Shown here: piece by piece, positions 8,168 to 16,975 of the stretch | How the letters are laid out: each line of letters opens with the position of its first letter | Numbering within the stretch: the stretch's first letter is position 1 | Assembly (NCBI RefSeq): GCF_900182935.1 | Contig: NZ_FXUE01000002.1 | Span: 558,001 to 622,000 of the forward strand | Direction: 5' to 3' | DNA: 64,000 bases | Source: Fibrobacter sp. UWB10 | Lineage (GTDB): Bacteria; Fibrobacterota; Fibrobacteria; Fibrobacterales; Fibrobacteraceae | Notes under the pieces: generated by a model | Told to the model about the DNA's origin: nothing | Database searches by the model: none | The model's input: only the letters and a program-made list of their open reading frames with translations | Program-made: the position numbers and the translations under genes

Positions 8168-9700
8168 ATGACCATGGCAAAAAAAGGCTATTTCGTTTCA
8201 TCCTTTTTTTGGAGTACTTTGTCAAAGGTTCTAAATGCAATCTTTGGCTTTGTGTCTGTGCCTATTTTGTTGGGGTATTTTGGTAAAGCCGATTACGGTA
8301 TTTTGTCTATTGCTACTGCTTGTAATGGATGTATGCATTTATTGGACTTGGGCATGAATACTGGTGCGGTAAAGTTCTTTGCTCAATGGTCTGCTGAAGG
8401 CAGAAGAGATTTAATCCAAAAGGTCTCGAATACAAATACAACGTTTTACTTAATCATTTCATTCGTCAATATAGCCGGACTTTTGTTCTTAGCATGGTTT
8501 GGAGAGAGGTTCTTCTCAATTTCTTATGATCAGTTCCTTAAACTCAGAACATGCTTTTACATTTTGGCTCTTTTTTCTTCAGTTAGTTGGGCTACATCTG
8601 CATATACACAATTACTCACGGCTTTTAAGAAAATTGCTTTTACAATGCAGGTTAACAGTGTCATGCTGCTTATGCGTATAGCACTTATATTCTGTGTTCT
8701 TTTTTTCAAATTCTCCTTAATTGAATATTTTTTCTATCTCACGGCAATTGTTGCCGCGACAATAATACCTTACATAGTAAAATGCAAAAAGGATCGATTG
8801 CTCGATTCTTTAAAGCCTGCTTTTTATTGGAAAGAATTCAGTGCTGTTTTCTATTTTAGTCTGTCTATTTTTGCATTATCTTTATTTCAAGTTGCTGCAA
8901 CTCAATCGCGACCAGTCATTTTAAGTATGTTTGCAGAAAGGGGGGCTGAATCGGTTGCCGATTTTAGAATTGTTGAAGTCGTGCCTCAGTTTATCATTAT
9001 GCTTTGTGGCTCTCTTACTGCGATTTTCTTGCCTAATTCATCTGAAATGATTGTTAGAAATAATTTGGGCGAAATTCAAAATTTTATCAATACATGGACA
9101 ACACGTACGACGATTTTTGTTTGTATGCTATGTTTTCCATTCATTGTTGCTTCAGAAGATGTTTTAAGTGCCTATGTTGGTTCTGAGTTTGGTTATCTTT
9201 CAAAATGGCTTGTGTTGTGGTGTTTTTTCTTGATTGTCCAAATGCATTCGACTCCGGCGTTTAGTTTTATTCTGGCAAGAGGCCGGACAAAAGTATTGGT
9301 TGTCTCTACTGCAATCGCATCTGTAATTTCGATTATTGTTAACATTTGTTTGAGCAGAATTATTCCTGTTGGTTCTGCTGTTGTTGGGTATGCTGTGTAT
9401 ATGCTCGGTTTGATAGGCGTATATTATCTGTATATTTATAAATATTATATCGGTCTTAAACGGTTTCCTGTGTTCAAGTCTTTTATGCTTCCGCTTTCTT
9501 TGGGGTTTCTTTCTTGTGTTTTCCCAATGTTTATTACGGTTCCATACATTGAAATATCAAGCATTAGTAGAATTAATTATATATTTCTATTTTGTATCAA
9601 GTCTTTGTTGTGGTTTTTACCGTATGTCGGTTTGTTGTTTGCATTACGTGTAGTTAAAATTTCTGATTTAAAGGGGCTTATTAATGGGCGTGGTAAATAA
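8168..9700 (+). CDS. Polysaccharide flippase (Wzx, MATE/MOP superfamily)
   Basis: 510 aa with about 12-14 hydrophobic segments spread along the whole length and an N-terminal GYFVSSFFWSTLSKVLNAIFG typical of RfbX/Wzx transporters. It should flip undecaprenyl-pyrophosphate-linked repeat units to the periplasmic face for polymerisation. Two start codons are possible (8168 or an in-frame ATG at 8174); the first is used here. The gene overlaps the following SDR gene by 17 bases. Confidence 0.88.
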   Translation: MTMAKKGYFVSSFFWSTLSKVLNAIFGFVSVPILLGYFGKADYGILSIATACNGCMHLLDLGMNTGAVKFFAQWSAEGRRDLIQKVSNTNTTFYLIISFVNIAGLLFLAWFGERFFSISYDQFLKLRTCFYILALFSSVSWATSAYTQLLTAFKKIAFTMQVNSVMLLMRIALIFCVLFFKFSLIEYFFYLTAIVAATIIPYIVKCKKDRLLDSLKPAFYWKEFSAVFYFSLSIFALSLFQVAATQSRPVILSMFAERGAESVADFRIVEVVPQFIIMLCGSLTAIFLPNSSEMIVRNNLGEIQNFINTWTTRTTIFVCMLCFPFIVASEDVLSAYVGSEFGYLSKWLVLWCFFLIVQMHSTPAFSFILARGRTKVLVVSTAIASVISIIVNICLSRIIPVGSAVVGYAVYMLGLIGVYYLYIYKYYIGLKRFPVFKSFMLPLSLGFLSCVFPMFITVPYIEISSISRINYIFLFCIKSLLWFLPYVGLLFALRVVKISDLKGLINGRGK

Positions 9701-10535
9701 GTTGAGTGAAATCTTTAAGGCTCTTCGCCTGGCGAAAAAATTTTATAAGGCGGGAGGCTGCGTTACTGCAAATATCGCGTATCCGCAGTATGGAAATATT
9801 CTAGAGGGTAGGCGAATTTGTGTTACCGGAGGTGGCTCTGGCATCGGTTTAGCGATAGCAAAAAAATTTGCCCAATGCGGAGCAAGAGTCTTGATTACTG
9901 GCAGAAACGAAGAAAAGTTAAGAGCGGCCGTAAAGGAAATTGGATCTAACGGATTTTATATTGTTTGGGATGTTTCTAACGTGAGTTTAGCCGAGGAAAA
10001 ATTGTGCGATGCATCTAAAATTCTTGACGGAAATATTGATATTTTAGTGAATAATGCGGGTCTTGCCCCTTCAAAATTTTGGGGAGACGTGGATGAAATT
10101 GAATGGGATAGAATTTATAGCACAAATTTGAAGGGAATGTTCTTTTTGACGCAACAAATTGTCAAGAAATGGAAAAAATTGGCTTTCTCAGGATACAAAA
10201 AGGTTATCAATATCTCTTCTCAGGGCGGATTTGTGGGAGCCACGTACCCTTACCGAATGGTCAAGTGGGATGTCCGGGGATTGACAGAGGGGCTCGGAAA
10301 AACACTCGTTAAGGACAATATAATTGTCAATGCGATTGCCCCTGGCGTAGTAAAAACATCAATGCAAGAATTTTCGCTTAATCAAGGAGACAATTTGTAT
10401 ACCAACCAAAATCCGATTCAACGAGTCTGCTTACCCGAAGAAATTGCCGAATTGGCGTTGTTCCTTGCAAGTGATGCAAGTAATTTTATTATTGGTCAGA
10501 CCATTGTGTGTGATGGCGGTTACATTTTAAAATAA
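9684..10535 (+). CDS. Classical short-chain dehydrogenase/reductase
   Basis: 283 aa. After a 40-residue N-terminal extension it shows the Rossmann motif TGGGSGIG (48-55), NNAG (123-126) and the catalytic Ser (about 178), Tyr190 and Lys194 in YRMVK, so the active site is intact. It should reduce a carbonyl or oxidise an alcohol with NAD(P)H. It overlaps the end of wzx by 17 bases; alternative starts inside the overlap exist. Lying directly before a ThDP-dependent enzyme, it may act on that enzyme's keto product; this is inference from gene order only. Confidence 0.82.
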   Translation: MGVVNKLSEIFKALRLAKKFYKAGGCVTANIAYPQYGNILEGRRICVTGGGSGIGLAIAKKFAQCGARVLITGRNEEKLRAAVKEIGSNGFYIVWDVSNVSLAEEKLCDASKILDGNIDILVNNAGLAPSKFWGDVDEIEWDRIYSTNLKGMFFLTQQIVKKWKKLAFSGYKKVINISSQGGFVGATYPYRMVKWDVRGLTEGLGKTLVKDNIIVNAIAPGVVKTSMQEFSLNQGDNLYTNQNPIQRVCLPEEIAELALFLASDASNFIIGQTIVCDGGYILK

Positions 10536-10545
10536 GGGCTTTTGT

Positions 10546-12237
10546 ATGTATTCTCAAGCAAAAAATGTTCAAATTGTAACCGCCCTTCTCAAAGAGCATG
10601 GCATCAACCAAATGGTCGTAAGTCCCGGTGGAACAAATGCTCCTTTTGTGAAAGGGATTCAGGATGATCCTTTTTTTACGCTCTACTCCGTAGTTGACGA
10701 ACGAAGTGCTTTATATTTTGCTATAGGCATATATCTAGCTACTGGCAAGCCTGTCGCTATGTGCTGCACTAGTGCTCAAGCCACCCGCAACTATGTTCCT
10801 GGCTTGACGGAAGCGTTCTATAAACATGTTCCGATACTTGCCATAACTTTTTCCAAGCATCCTCAATATACGGGTCAAGATTATATGCAGGCTCCGAATC
10901 AAACTTCGCTCCCAGTGGATTCGGTCAGAAAGTCTTTCTCGCTGCCGTATGTATCAAATGAGCATGATCGACTTCATTGCGAACGCTTGGTAAACGAAGC
11001 CATTCTTGAGTTGACTCATATTGTTCCCGCTCCAGTGCAACTTAATGTTCCTATGCTTGATAATGAACTCGGCTTATATACCGAAGATTCTTTGCCGAGT
11101 ATCAAGGTAATAAAGAGATTTTCAAAAAATGATGTGTCTGCAGTAAATCTTGATGGCAAAAAAGTATTGATTGTTGTTGGCGAAAATTGTGGCTATGACG
11201 ATAATGCGATAAAGCTGTTTGCCCAAAAGAATAATGCTGCTATTTATGTCAACCAACTGTCTAACATGCGTAATGTTTATACGGTTGAAGGAAATTTGAT
11301 TCTCTCCCGCATGAGTCAGGAAGATTTTGACAAAAATCTTTGCCCGGATATTCTAATAACGATTGGCGGACAAACTGGAGATTATCCGTTGTATCATAAG
11401 CTCGCAGAAACAAAATGTGAGTATGAACATTGGCGAATTTCTGCTGGTGGCGAAATTGTTGACACCTATGATCATTTGACAAAAGTCTTTGAATGCGCGC
11501 AAGACGATTTTTTTAATAACGTTAATGGAACTTGTGCGAATAATGGTTATTTAATGACCTGGAAGTCTTATACAGATAATTATAACACATCTATAGATCT
11601 ACCGTTGTCCAACGCGTTGGCTGCGCAGCAACTTTGTGATAATATTCCCGAAAATTCATATGTAAATTTTGCAATTCTTAATTCTCTTCGTGTATGGAAT
11701 TTATTCCATTTGAAAAATCGGGTAAAATGCTTCTGTAATGTGGGTGCGTTTGGGATTGATGGAGGAATGTCAACATTCTTCGGTCAGAGCGTTGTAACAG
11801 ATGAATTATGTTATATGGTTATTGGGGATTTGGCGTTTCTTTACGACATGAATTCTCTATCAATCAGGCATATTAAGAATAATGTCAGAATTATTCTTGT
11901 CAATAATAATGGTGGAATGGAATTTAAATACGGTTGCGATGCGCAGAAAAAGAATAGTATAGACCGTTATATTGCAGCAGCCAATCATTTTTCTAACGCT
12001 GATGGATGGGCGATGTCAAATGGATTCAAGTATATTCCTGTGAAGACAAAGGAAGATTTTTTAGCAAATGTGAATATCTTGAATAAGTCTTCAGATGCTC
12101 CAATTCTTATGGAAATATTTACGGATGACGAAAAAGAAAATATTGCATATACATCTATAATGAGAGCCAATGATTATAGAACTTTTGCAGATAAAGTAGC
12201 GAACCGTCTGAAAAGTAAATTGAAAAAGATTATTTGA
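10546..12237 (+). CDS. Thiamine-diphosphate-dependent enzyme, MenD-like
   Basis: 563 aa with the three-domain layout of ThDP enzymes. The N-terminal Pyr domain has VDERSA with the catalytic glutamate (about residue 52) and CCTSAQATRN, closely resembling MenD. The PP domain has the ThDP-binding GDL at about 427 followed by a run ending in NNNGG near 451-455. The MenD substrate-binding SPGSR motif is replaced by SPGGT, so it is unlikely to make SEPHCHC for menaquinone, and no other men genes are nearby. Set between an SDR and a pyruvyltransferase in a polysaccharide operon, it probably makes or transfers a two-carbon or keto-acid unit for an unusual sugar. Substrate unknown. Confidence 0.75.
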   Translation: MYSQAKNVQIVTALLKEHGINQMVVSPGGTNAPFVKGIQDDPFFTLYSVVDERSALYFAIGIYLATGKPVAMCCTSAQATRNYVPGLTEAFYKHVPILAITFSKHPQYTGQDYMQAPNQTSLPVDSVRKSFSLPYVSNEHDRLHCERLVNEAILELTHIVPAPVQLNVPMLDNELGLYTEDSLPSIKVIKRFSKNDVSAVNLDGKKVLIVVGENCGYDDNAIKLFAQKNNAAIYVNQLSNMRNVYTVEGNLILSRMSQEDFDKNLCPDILITIGGQTGDYPLYHKLAETKCEYEHWRISAGGEIVDTYDHLTKVFECAQDDFFNNVNGTCANNGYLMTWKSYTDNYNTSIDLPLSNALAAQQLCDNIPENSYVNFAILNSLRVWNLFHLKNRVKCFCNVGAFGIDGGMSTFFGQSVVTDELCYMVIGDLAFLYDMNSLSIRHIKNNVRIILVNNNGGMEFKYGCDAQKKNSIDRYIAAANHFSNADGWAMSNGFKYIPVKTKEDFLANVNILNKSSDAPILMEIFTDDEKENIAYTSIMRANDYRTFADKVANRLKSKLKKII

Positions 12238-12250
12238 GTTTGAATTTAAT

Positions 12251-13402
12251 ATGAAAAAATACATCATTATTTCTGATTTTAGTCTTACAGCACGAAATCG
12301 TGGCACTGCGGCACTGGGTTATGGTTCCTTGGCCTTTTTACGTGAAAAAGGGTATATGGAGGAAGGACAAGAAGTCATTTGCTATAGGATTTTACGTAAC
12401 CCCTTTCGATGCAGTTTTTTTCGAAAGAAAAGTGAATCCATTAATGTTCAAGGAACTTCTGTTACATTTAATTATTTAACGACGAGCGTTTTTGAGTATA
12501 AACTTTGGAAAAAATTTGGGATTTCTTTTCCCTTTAGTGCATGGGGTAAAATGGTAAGGAATTTGGCCCTAGTTGCTGCGATTAATGGTGGGGATGGCTT
12601 TTCTGATATTTATGGCGTGAGGTTGTATAATTCCCGCCTTTGGGAAATTAAACTTGCTAAGCAGATTAAAGTCCCTGTAATTTTGTTGCCGCAAACAATA
12701 GGCCCTTTCAAAGACCCCAAAATATTGGAAGAAGCCAAGCAGATAATGGAATATGCTTCTGCTGTTTATGTTCGTGATTCAAAATACACCAAAGAACTTG
12801 ATAAAATGGGAATCAAGTACGAACTGACAAACGACTTGTCGGCGTATATGAAACCTGAGCCTTGGGATATAGATATCAAGCCGGGTTCTATCGGAATCAA
12901 TGTGAGCGGTCTTGCGTATTCCAACAATTTCCGCGACCTTGCTGGGAAATTTGCTGCTTACCCTGAATTGATGACTAAATTGGTTCAGCATTTCCAGAAA
13001 AAAGGTAAAACAGTCTATCTTATTCCCCACGCATACGGCTATAATAATCCAGAATGGGATAATGACGACATGATTTCTAGTCGGGAATTCTATAACTCGC
13101 TAGAGGATAAAACCAATGTCGTACTGATTGATAAAGACCTGATTTCTCCGCAAGTCAAATACGTGATTTCAAGGATGTCGTTCTTTATCGGCACCCGAAT
13201 GCATGCCAATTTTGCGGCAATCTTTACCAAAGTCCCGGTATTTGGCTTGGCTTACAGTTTCAAGTTCCAGGGGGCTTTTGAAAATAATGGCATATACAAT
13301 CGAACCGCAATGATAAACAATATCACCTCAGCCGATATCCCTGGGATTATTGACCAGATTGATAAAGCGTATGAAGAAGATGTGGGGGAGAAACGGTCTT
13401 AG
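12251..13402 (+). CDS. Polysaccharide pyruvyltransferase family protein
   Basis: 383 aa. Shows the PS_pyruv_trans pattern: a Gly-rich start with NRGTAALG (17-24), LLPQTIGPF around residue 147, YVRDSKYTKE, and GTRMHANFAAI at about 314-324, a conserved active-site stretch. Members use phosphoenolpyruvate to place a ketal pyruvate on a sugar, making the polymer acidic; some members have other roles. It is the last gene of the AT-rich polysaccharide block; its 3' third is already closer in base composition to the rest of the chromosome. No terminator hairpin with T-run follows directly; a GC-rich repeat-like tract starts here instead. Confidence 0.82.
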   Translation: MKKYIIISDFSLTARNRGTAALGYGSLAFLREKGYMEEGQEVICYRILRNPFRCSFFRKKSESINVQGTSVTFNYLTTSVFEYKLWKKFGISFPFSAWGKMVRNLALVAAINGGDGFSDIYGVRLYNSRLWEIKLAKQIKVPVILLPQTIGPFKDPKILEEAKQIMEYASAVYVRDSKYTKELDKMGIKYELTNDLSAYMKPEPWDIDIKPGSIGINVSGLAYSNNFRDLAGKFAAYPELMTKLVQHFQKKGKTVYLIPHAYGYNNPEWDNDDMISSREFYNSLEDKTNVVLIDKDLISPQVKYVISRMSFFIGTRMHANFAAIFTKVPVFGLAYSFKFQGAFENNGIYNRTAMINNITSADIPGIIDQIDKAYEEDVGEKRS

Positions 13403-13608
13403 ACTGTTTCGGGAGCCGGCGAGTCCGGCGGACATCTTGTCTCCCGCATCCGCGTTAGGGATCGAAGCCCGAAGGGCCGGGAGGGCCGCTCGTATCCCGC
13501 GCTCGGCCCTCAGGTCCTTCGGCTTCGCTCAGGATAAACTCGGCCGCGAGAGCCCGCCCCTGCGCAGCAGGGAATGCCCGTTTCAAATAAAAAGGTTATA
13601 TTGTAAGT
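13403..13608. repeat. GC-rich intergenic repeat-like block at end of polysaccharide locus
   Basis: About 200 GC-rich bases sit between AT-rich genes and contain nested short inverted repeats (for example GCCCGAAGGGC at about 13469) and, at 13511-13539, a stretch ending 'TTCGGCTTCGCTCAGGAT' that resembles a second copy at 25553-25596. An apparent 94-codon reading frame across it has no protein-like features and is treated as non-coding. It looks like one or two interspersed REP-like repeats inserted at the locus boundary. Confidence 0.55.
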
Positions 13609-14295
13609 ATGGATTATTGTGCTTTCGCTACTGACAAGTTTCTCAACTCTACATTCCTTAACACCTGCGTGTTGGGCTTGTTCTCTTTGCTATTGGCTGT
13701 GGCAACGGTCGTGATTGCGGTCTGTCAGTATCGTTTCCAAAAGAATAGCCATGAGCAAAAGCTTTTGCTGGATCGTGAAAACAGAATCCTTGATATCTAC
13801 AAGGTTTTCGGCGATTGTGGGCGAGTCTTCATAACGAAATACCCGAGCGCAAATCTCAAGTTGGGAATTTTGCCAAATGAATTAGAGGTAAAAAAGCAAC
13901 AGGAGCATCGAAGCCTAGTCTGCAATACGTTTGGCATGGCGAAACTAATCTTTAAATCTGATCCGGCGATTATAGGTCAATTGGAAAAGATTATGAAAAA
14001 GTTCCTTGAACTGAGTTCAAGGGAACTTCAGGTTATCCTTGCTCAAAGAGAAGTGTTTATGAAGGCTTTTGAACAGGTGAGGGTTGCTTTCGCTGATAAG
14101 GGCGTTGTCACTTTGCAAGATGTTTGGCTGAATCAGGATGCGTTTGATATGCTGAATAAGTTGAGTAATACCCAAGATGTTGTAGATCTTGAGAGAGGAA
14201 TAGAATCTTTCTGGAATAACGAACTCTCCGACGATAATTTCGACAAGTACTTTGAACCGTATATCAGCAAAATTCCGAGGAATGCGCTAGAATAG
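13609..14295 (+). CDS. Hypothetical protein with N-terminal membrane anchor
   Basis: 228 aa; no family recognised. Residues about 17-40 form one strong transmembrane helix (FLNTCVLGLFSLLLAVATVV), followed by a basic, charged and mostly helical cytoplasmic domain with possible coiled-coil character around residues 130-170. No catalytic motif is visible. A TATATTG sequence lies a few bases upstream, and a palindrome-plus-promoter repeat (14319-14380) follows its stop. It is isolated between the polysaccharide locus and the Wzz gene, with ordinary base composition. Confidence 0.7.
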   Translation: MDYCAFATDKFLNSTFLNTCVLGLFSLLLAVATVVIAVCQYRFQKNSHEQKLLLDRENRILDIYKVFGDCGRVFITKYPSANLKLGILPNELEVKKQQEHRSLVCNTFGMAKLIFKSDPAIIGQLEKIMKKFLELSSRELQVILAQREVFMKAFEQVRVAFADKGVVTLQDVWLNQDAFDMLNKLSNTQDVVDLERGIESFWNNELSDDNFDKYFEPYISKIPRNALE

Positions 14296-14318
14296 CGTTT
14301 TTAACCTGTGCGTTAAAC

Positions 14319-14380
14319 TTTTTTACAAACCTTGCAATCAACTGATTGCACGATTTCCATTTCTAGTGTCTAGATTTGTG
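14319..14380 (+). repeat. 62-bp palindrome/promoter module, copy 1
   Basis: Contains ACAAACC, then TGCAATCA-N2-TGATTGCA (about 14333-14350) and TCTAGTGTCTAGA with an overlapping -7 element TAGATTTG at 14371-14378. A copy with only a few differences lies in inverted orientation at 23598-23660. The module follows a gene end and precedes an Rpn nuclease remnant. It could be an intrinsic terminator plus promoter, or a regulator-bound operator shared by the two sites. Confidence 0.75.
14371..14378 (+). promoter_or_regulatory. -7 element TAGATTTG before Rpn remnant
   Basis: Matches TAnnTTTG and lies 31 bases before the ATG at 14410, which itself has a strong GGAGG Shine-Dalgarno at 14398-14402. 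Inside repeat copy 1. Confidence 0.45.
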
Positions 14381-14409
14381 CCTCTTGAAAATTTGATGGA
14401 GGTTTTATC

Positions 14410-14679
14410 ATGACTAAAAAATTCAAGGGCAAAACATATCTCGATCCCAAGTATGACCCGGCTTTCAAGGAACTTTGATTTTTCTCTAAAAATAAGTATA
14501 TTTTGACAAGGCAGGAAAAGGCTATGAAACGTGACGAAGAATATAGAACGCGACTGGCTAGCGGCGTTGTCAATGCCGAACTCAAAGTATATAAAGCTTT
14601 GATTGCGGCAGGAAAAATCACAGCAGAGGATGCTGTACAGGTCTCGGGGTATCCCAAAGAAATGTTCAATTCCAAATAG
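14410..14679 (+). pseudogene. Remnant of Rpn-family nuclease/putative transposase (internal deletion)
   Basis: An ORF of 22 codons starts at 14410 after a perfect Shine-Dalgarno. Its KTYLDPKYDPAFKEL is the conserved N-terminus of Rpn (PD-(D/E)XK, 'recombination-promoting nuclease') proteins, but it ends at a TGA at 14476-14478. In the same frame, beyond the stop, 14524-14679 encodes KRDEEYRTRLASG and ends in a helix 'ITAEDAVQVSGYPKEMF' resembling the C-terminal tail of the same family. The catalytic core is missing. The simplest reading is a gene that lost its middle by deletion; the 51-codon downstream part has its own ATG (14524) and AGGA and could in principle still be translated. Confidence 0.65.
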
Positions 14680-14732
14680 CCCCTTTCTGCACCTTTTTTG
14701 TACGCCCCCTGTAAGCATATAATAATTTTTCC

Positions 14733-14740
14733 TATATTTG
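14733..14740 (+). promoter_or_regulatory. -7 element TATATTTG upstream of Wzz/BY-kinase
   Basis: Exact TATATTTG, 37 bases before the ATG at 14778. The 5' leader would be about 30 bases and contains the GGAG ribosome-binding site at 14768-14771. Confidence 0.6.
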
Positions 14741-14777
14741 CATCCAAAGTTGTATTTATTGCATTTTGGAGACTTAC

Positions 14778-16922
14778 ATGGCCGATAGTGAACAGCAGAC
14801 GATTGTGGTTGGTGCACAGGCCCAAACGGCCAACAACACCATCACATTGCTCGAAGCTTTGTTTATTTTGTGGAAAAAGCGCTTTACCCTGTGCCTGTTT
14901 TTGATTGTGGGCGCTGTGGTGGGTGTCGTGGTTGGCCAGTGGATTCGTCCGCAGTATACAAGCGATGCTCTGTTGCAGGTAGACCCCAAGGGCAATAAGG
15001 CCGCAAACCGTGCCATGGGCGAAATGGGTGCAATCCTCGATGTGGCAAGCCCGGCCGATGCCGAAATTCAACTCATTAAGAGTCGCCTGGTGCTGAGCTA
15101 CGTGGTGGCTCAAGAACACCTGAACTATTCTGCAACGCCTACGAGTGCGCTGAACCGCTTGTTGCACCGTGAAGGCCGCATGGATATCGACTTTTTGTCT
15201 ATCCCGGATTTGGCCCGTTCCGAAAAGTGGCGTGCCGTGGTCACGGGGGGCGACTATTATGCCGTTTACACCGAAGACGATGTTAAACTGGTCGAAGGCA
15301 AGGTGGGCGCTTTGCTCAAGGCTCCGTATGCGGGCGATACTTTGCAGATTCGCGTGAGCCGCATGAAGGCGTCTCTCGGCGAAGAATTCAGGATTGGTCT
15401 TAAGAACCCTCTGCTTGCGGCACGCGGACTTGCCGGAGCCCTGAAGGTGGCTGAGAAGGGGAAGCAGACTGGTGTGATTGGTGTGTCTTATTCGCACCGC
15501 TATCCCGACCGTGCAGCCTCTATTTTGAACACGGTTGCCAATACCTATGTGCGCCAGAATGTAGAAATGCGCAGTGCCGAGGCCGAAAAGACTTTGGAAT
15601 TTTTGGAATCGCAGTTGCCGGGCATTAAGGCCAAACTCGACAGTTCCGAAAAGGTTTTGGCCGACTACCGCCATAGCATTGGTTCTGTGGACATGACGGG
15701 GGAGACTAGAGCTCACTTGGATAAGGAAATGGACTTCCAACGCCAGTTGTTGCAGCTGGAACAGCAGCGCCAGCAGGCAACGCGCCTGTTTAAAGAAGAA
15801 CACCCCTCGGTGCAGACGATTGTAAAGCAGCAAGACAAATTGCGTGGCGAATTGGCTCGCCTCAAAAAGAGTGCAGAATCTATGCCGGAAACCCAGCAAG
15901 AAATGATTCGCCTGCAAGAAGATGTGGCGGTGAACAACGCCCAATACACGACTATGCTCAACAATATTCAGCAGTTGCGCGTGGTGCGCGCGGGTGAGGT
16001 GGGTAACGTGCGCGTGGTGGACTTTGCGCAGATTGAACCCATTCAGAGTAAACCGAAAAAGTTCAATATTCTGGTGTGTAGCATGGCGACGGCTTTTATG
16101 GTGGGTGTGCTGTGGGTGTTCTTGCTGCGCATGATGCGTAACGGTGTGCGTAGTTCGCAGGAACTGGAGCATGCGACCGATGTGAGTGTGTTTGCGAAGA
16201 TTCCTGAAAGCAAGAATAAGTTGTTGCGCGACAAACGCCACAAGTTGACTCTTGTGGAAGCCTCCCCGAATGACCAGGCGAGCGAGGCGTTCCGTACCTT
16301 GCAGACGGCGGTGGATTTTTCGCTTGCCGAAGACCAGAAGGTGCTCATGGTGTGTGGCCTGGTGCCGGGCGTGGGTAAGTCTTTTGTGACCAAGAATTTG
16401 GCGGCAGTTTATGCTATGAATGGCAAGCGTGTGTTGCTGATTGATGCCGATATGCGCAAGGGTGTGATTCGCAGTTCTAAGCATGCTGGTTTGACCGAAG
16501 TGCTTTCGGGTAAGGTGCCGTGGCGTGAAACTGTGGCCGACACCCGTTGTCAGAATTTGTTTGTAATGGGCTGCGGTAAGCGCCTTATGTCGCCCAGCGA
16601 ACTTTTGCGCCACGATACGTTTAAGAATCTGCTCGAAGAAATGAAGGCCGAATACGACATGATTCTGGTGGATACCCCGCCAGTAAGCATGGTGACCGAT
16701 GCCGAACTGATTTACCCGTTGGTGGACTTTGCCCTGATGGTGGTGCACTATGGCACCGATTCTGTGGCCCAAGTCAAGGAAAATTTGGCGAATTTGCGCC
16801 GCTATGCCGACAAACCCTGTGCCTTTGTAATGAACCACTGTGAATACGAACCGGGCCATTATTATGGTTATGGGTACTATGGTCATGGTTATTACGGTAA
16901 GGGTTATTACAGCAAATCGTAA
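14778..16922 (+). CDS. Wzz-type polysaccharide co-polymerase fused to BY-kinase (tyrosine autokinase)
   Basis: 714 aa from the ATG at 14778, preceded by GGAG; an in-frame TTG at 14766 overlaps that site and is rejected. Two membrane helices (about 35-55 and 435-455) bracket a periplasmic Wzz domain with long helices rich in Gln and charged residues (about 270-400). The cytoplasmic C-terminal domain has Walker A PGVGKS (about 529-534), Walker A' LLIDADMRKG (about 553-562) and Walker B ILVDTPP (about 629-635). It ends in a Tyr/Gly cluster of over ten tyrosines, the autophosphorylation tail. It should control chain length and export in the Wzx/Wzy pathway. No outer-membrane polysaccharide exporter or cognate phosphatase is next to it. 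Confidence 0.92.
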   Translation: MADSEQQTIVVGAQAQTANNTITLLEALFILWKKRFTLCLFLIVGAVVGVVVGQWIRPQYTSDALLQVDPKGNKAANRAMGEMGAILDVASPADAEIQLIKSRLVLSYVVAQEHLNYSATPTSALNRLLHREGRMDIDFLSIPDLARSEKWRAVVTGGDYYAVYTEDDVKLVEGKVGALLKAPYAGDTLQIRVSRMKASLGEEFRIGLKNPLLAARGLAGALKVAEKGKQTGVIGVSYSHRYPDRAASILNTVANTYVRQNVEMRSAEAEKTLEFLESQLPGIKAKLDSSEKVLADYRHSIGSVDMTGETRAHLDKEMDFQRQLLQLEQQRQQATRLFKEEHPSVQTIVKQQDKLRGELARLKKSAESMPETQQEMIRLQEDVAVNNAQYTTMLNNIQQLRVVRAGEVGNVRVVDFAQIEPIQSKPKKFNILVCSMATAFMVGVLWVFLLRMMRNGVRSSQELEHATDVSVFAKIPESKNKLLRDKRHKLTLVEASPNDQASEAFRTLQTAVDFSLAEDQKVLMVCGLVPGVGKSFVTKNLAAVYAMNGKRVLLIDADMRKGVIRSSKHAGLTEVLSGKVPWRETVADTRCQNLFVMGCGKRLMSPSELLRHDTFKNLLEEMKAEYDMILVDTPPVSMVTDAELIYPLVDFALMVVHYGTDSVAQVKENLANLRRYADKPCAFVMNHCEYEPGHYYGYGYYGHGYYGKGYYSKS

Positions 16923-16932
16923 TAATTTATTA

Positions 16933-16940
16933 TATTTTTG
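16933..16940 (+). promoter_or_regulatory. -7 element TATTTTTG upstream of OmpA-family gene
   Basis: Matches TAnnTTTG, 35 bases before the ATG at 16976; an AAGGA Shine-Dalgarno at 16963-16967 lies in the leader. Confidence 0.5.
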
Positions 16941-16975
16941 CTATTAAACACGGTTACCGAAGAAGGAAACAACTC

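Noticed and set aside
13350-13634. 94-codon ORF across the GC-rich block after the pyruvyltransferase gene
   Set aside because: It overlaps the end of a real gene and runs through repeat-like palindromes; the Arg/Ser-rich product has no protein-like pattern.
14319-14380. Reading the palindrome module as an integron attC site
   Set aside because: No integrase gene and no paired R/L core sites (GTTRRRY) at the expected ends; the palindrome is simple and next to a promoter element, which explains it better.
14370-16886. 838-codon open frame on the minus strand opposite the Wzz/BY-kinase gene
   Set aside because: His/Gln/Arg-rich translation without motifs, fully antisense to a gene with clear domains; it arises from codon bias of the plus-strand gene. 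The same applies to the long minus frames at 17249-18880, 21144-22721 and 43900-46587.
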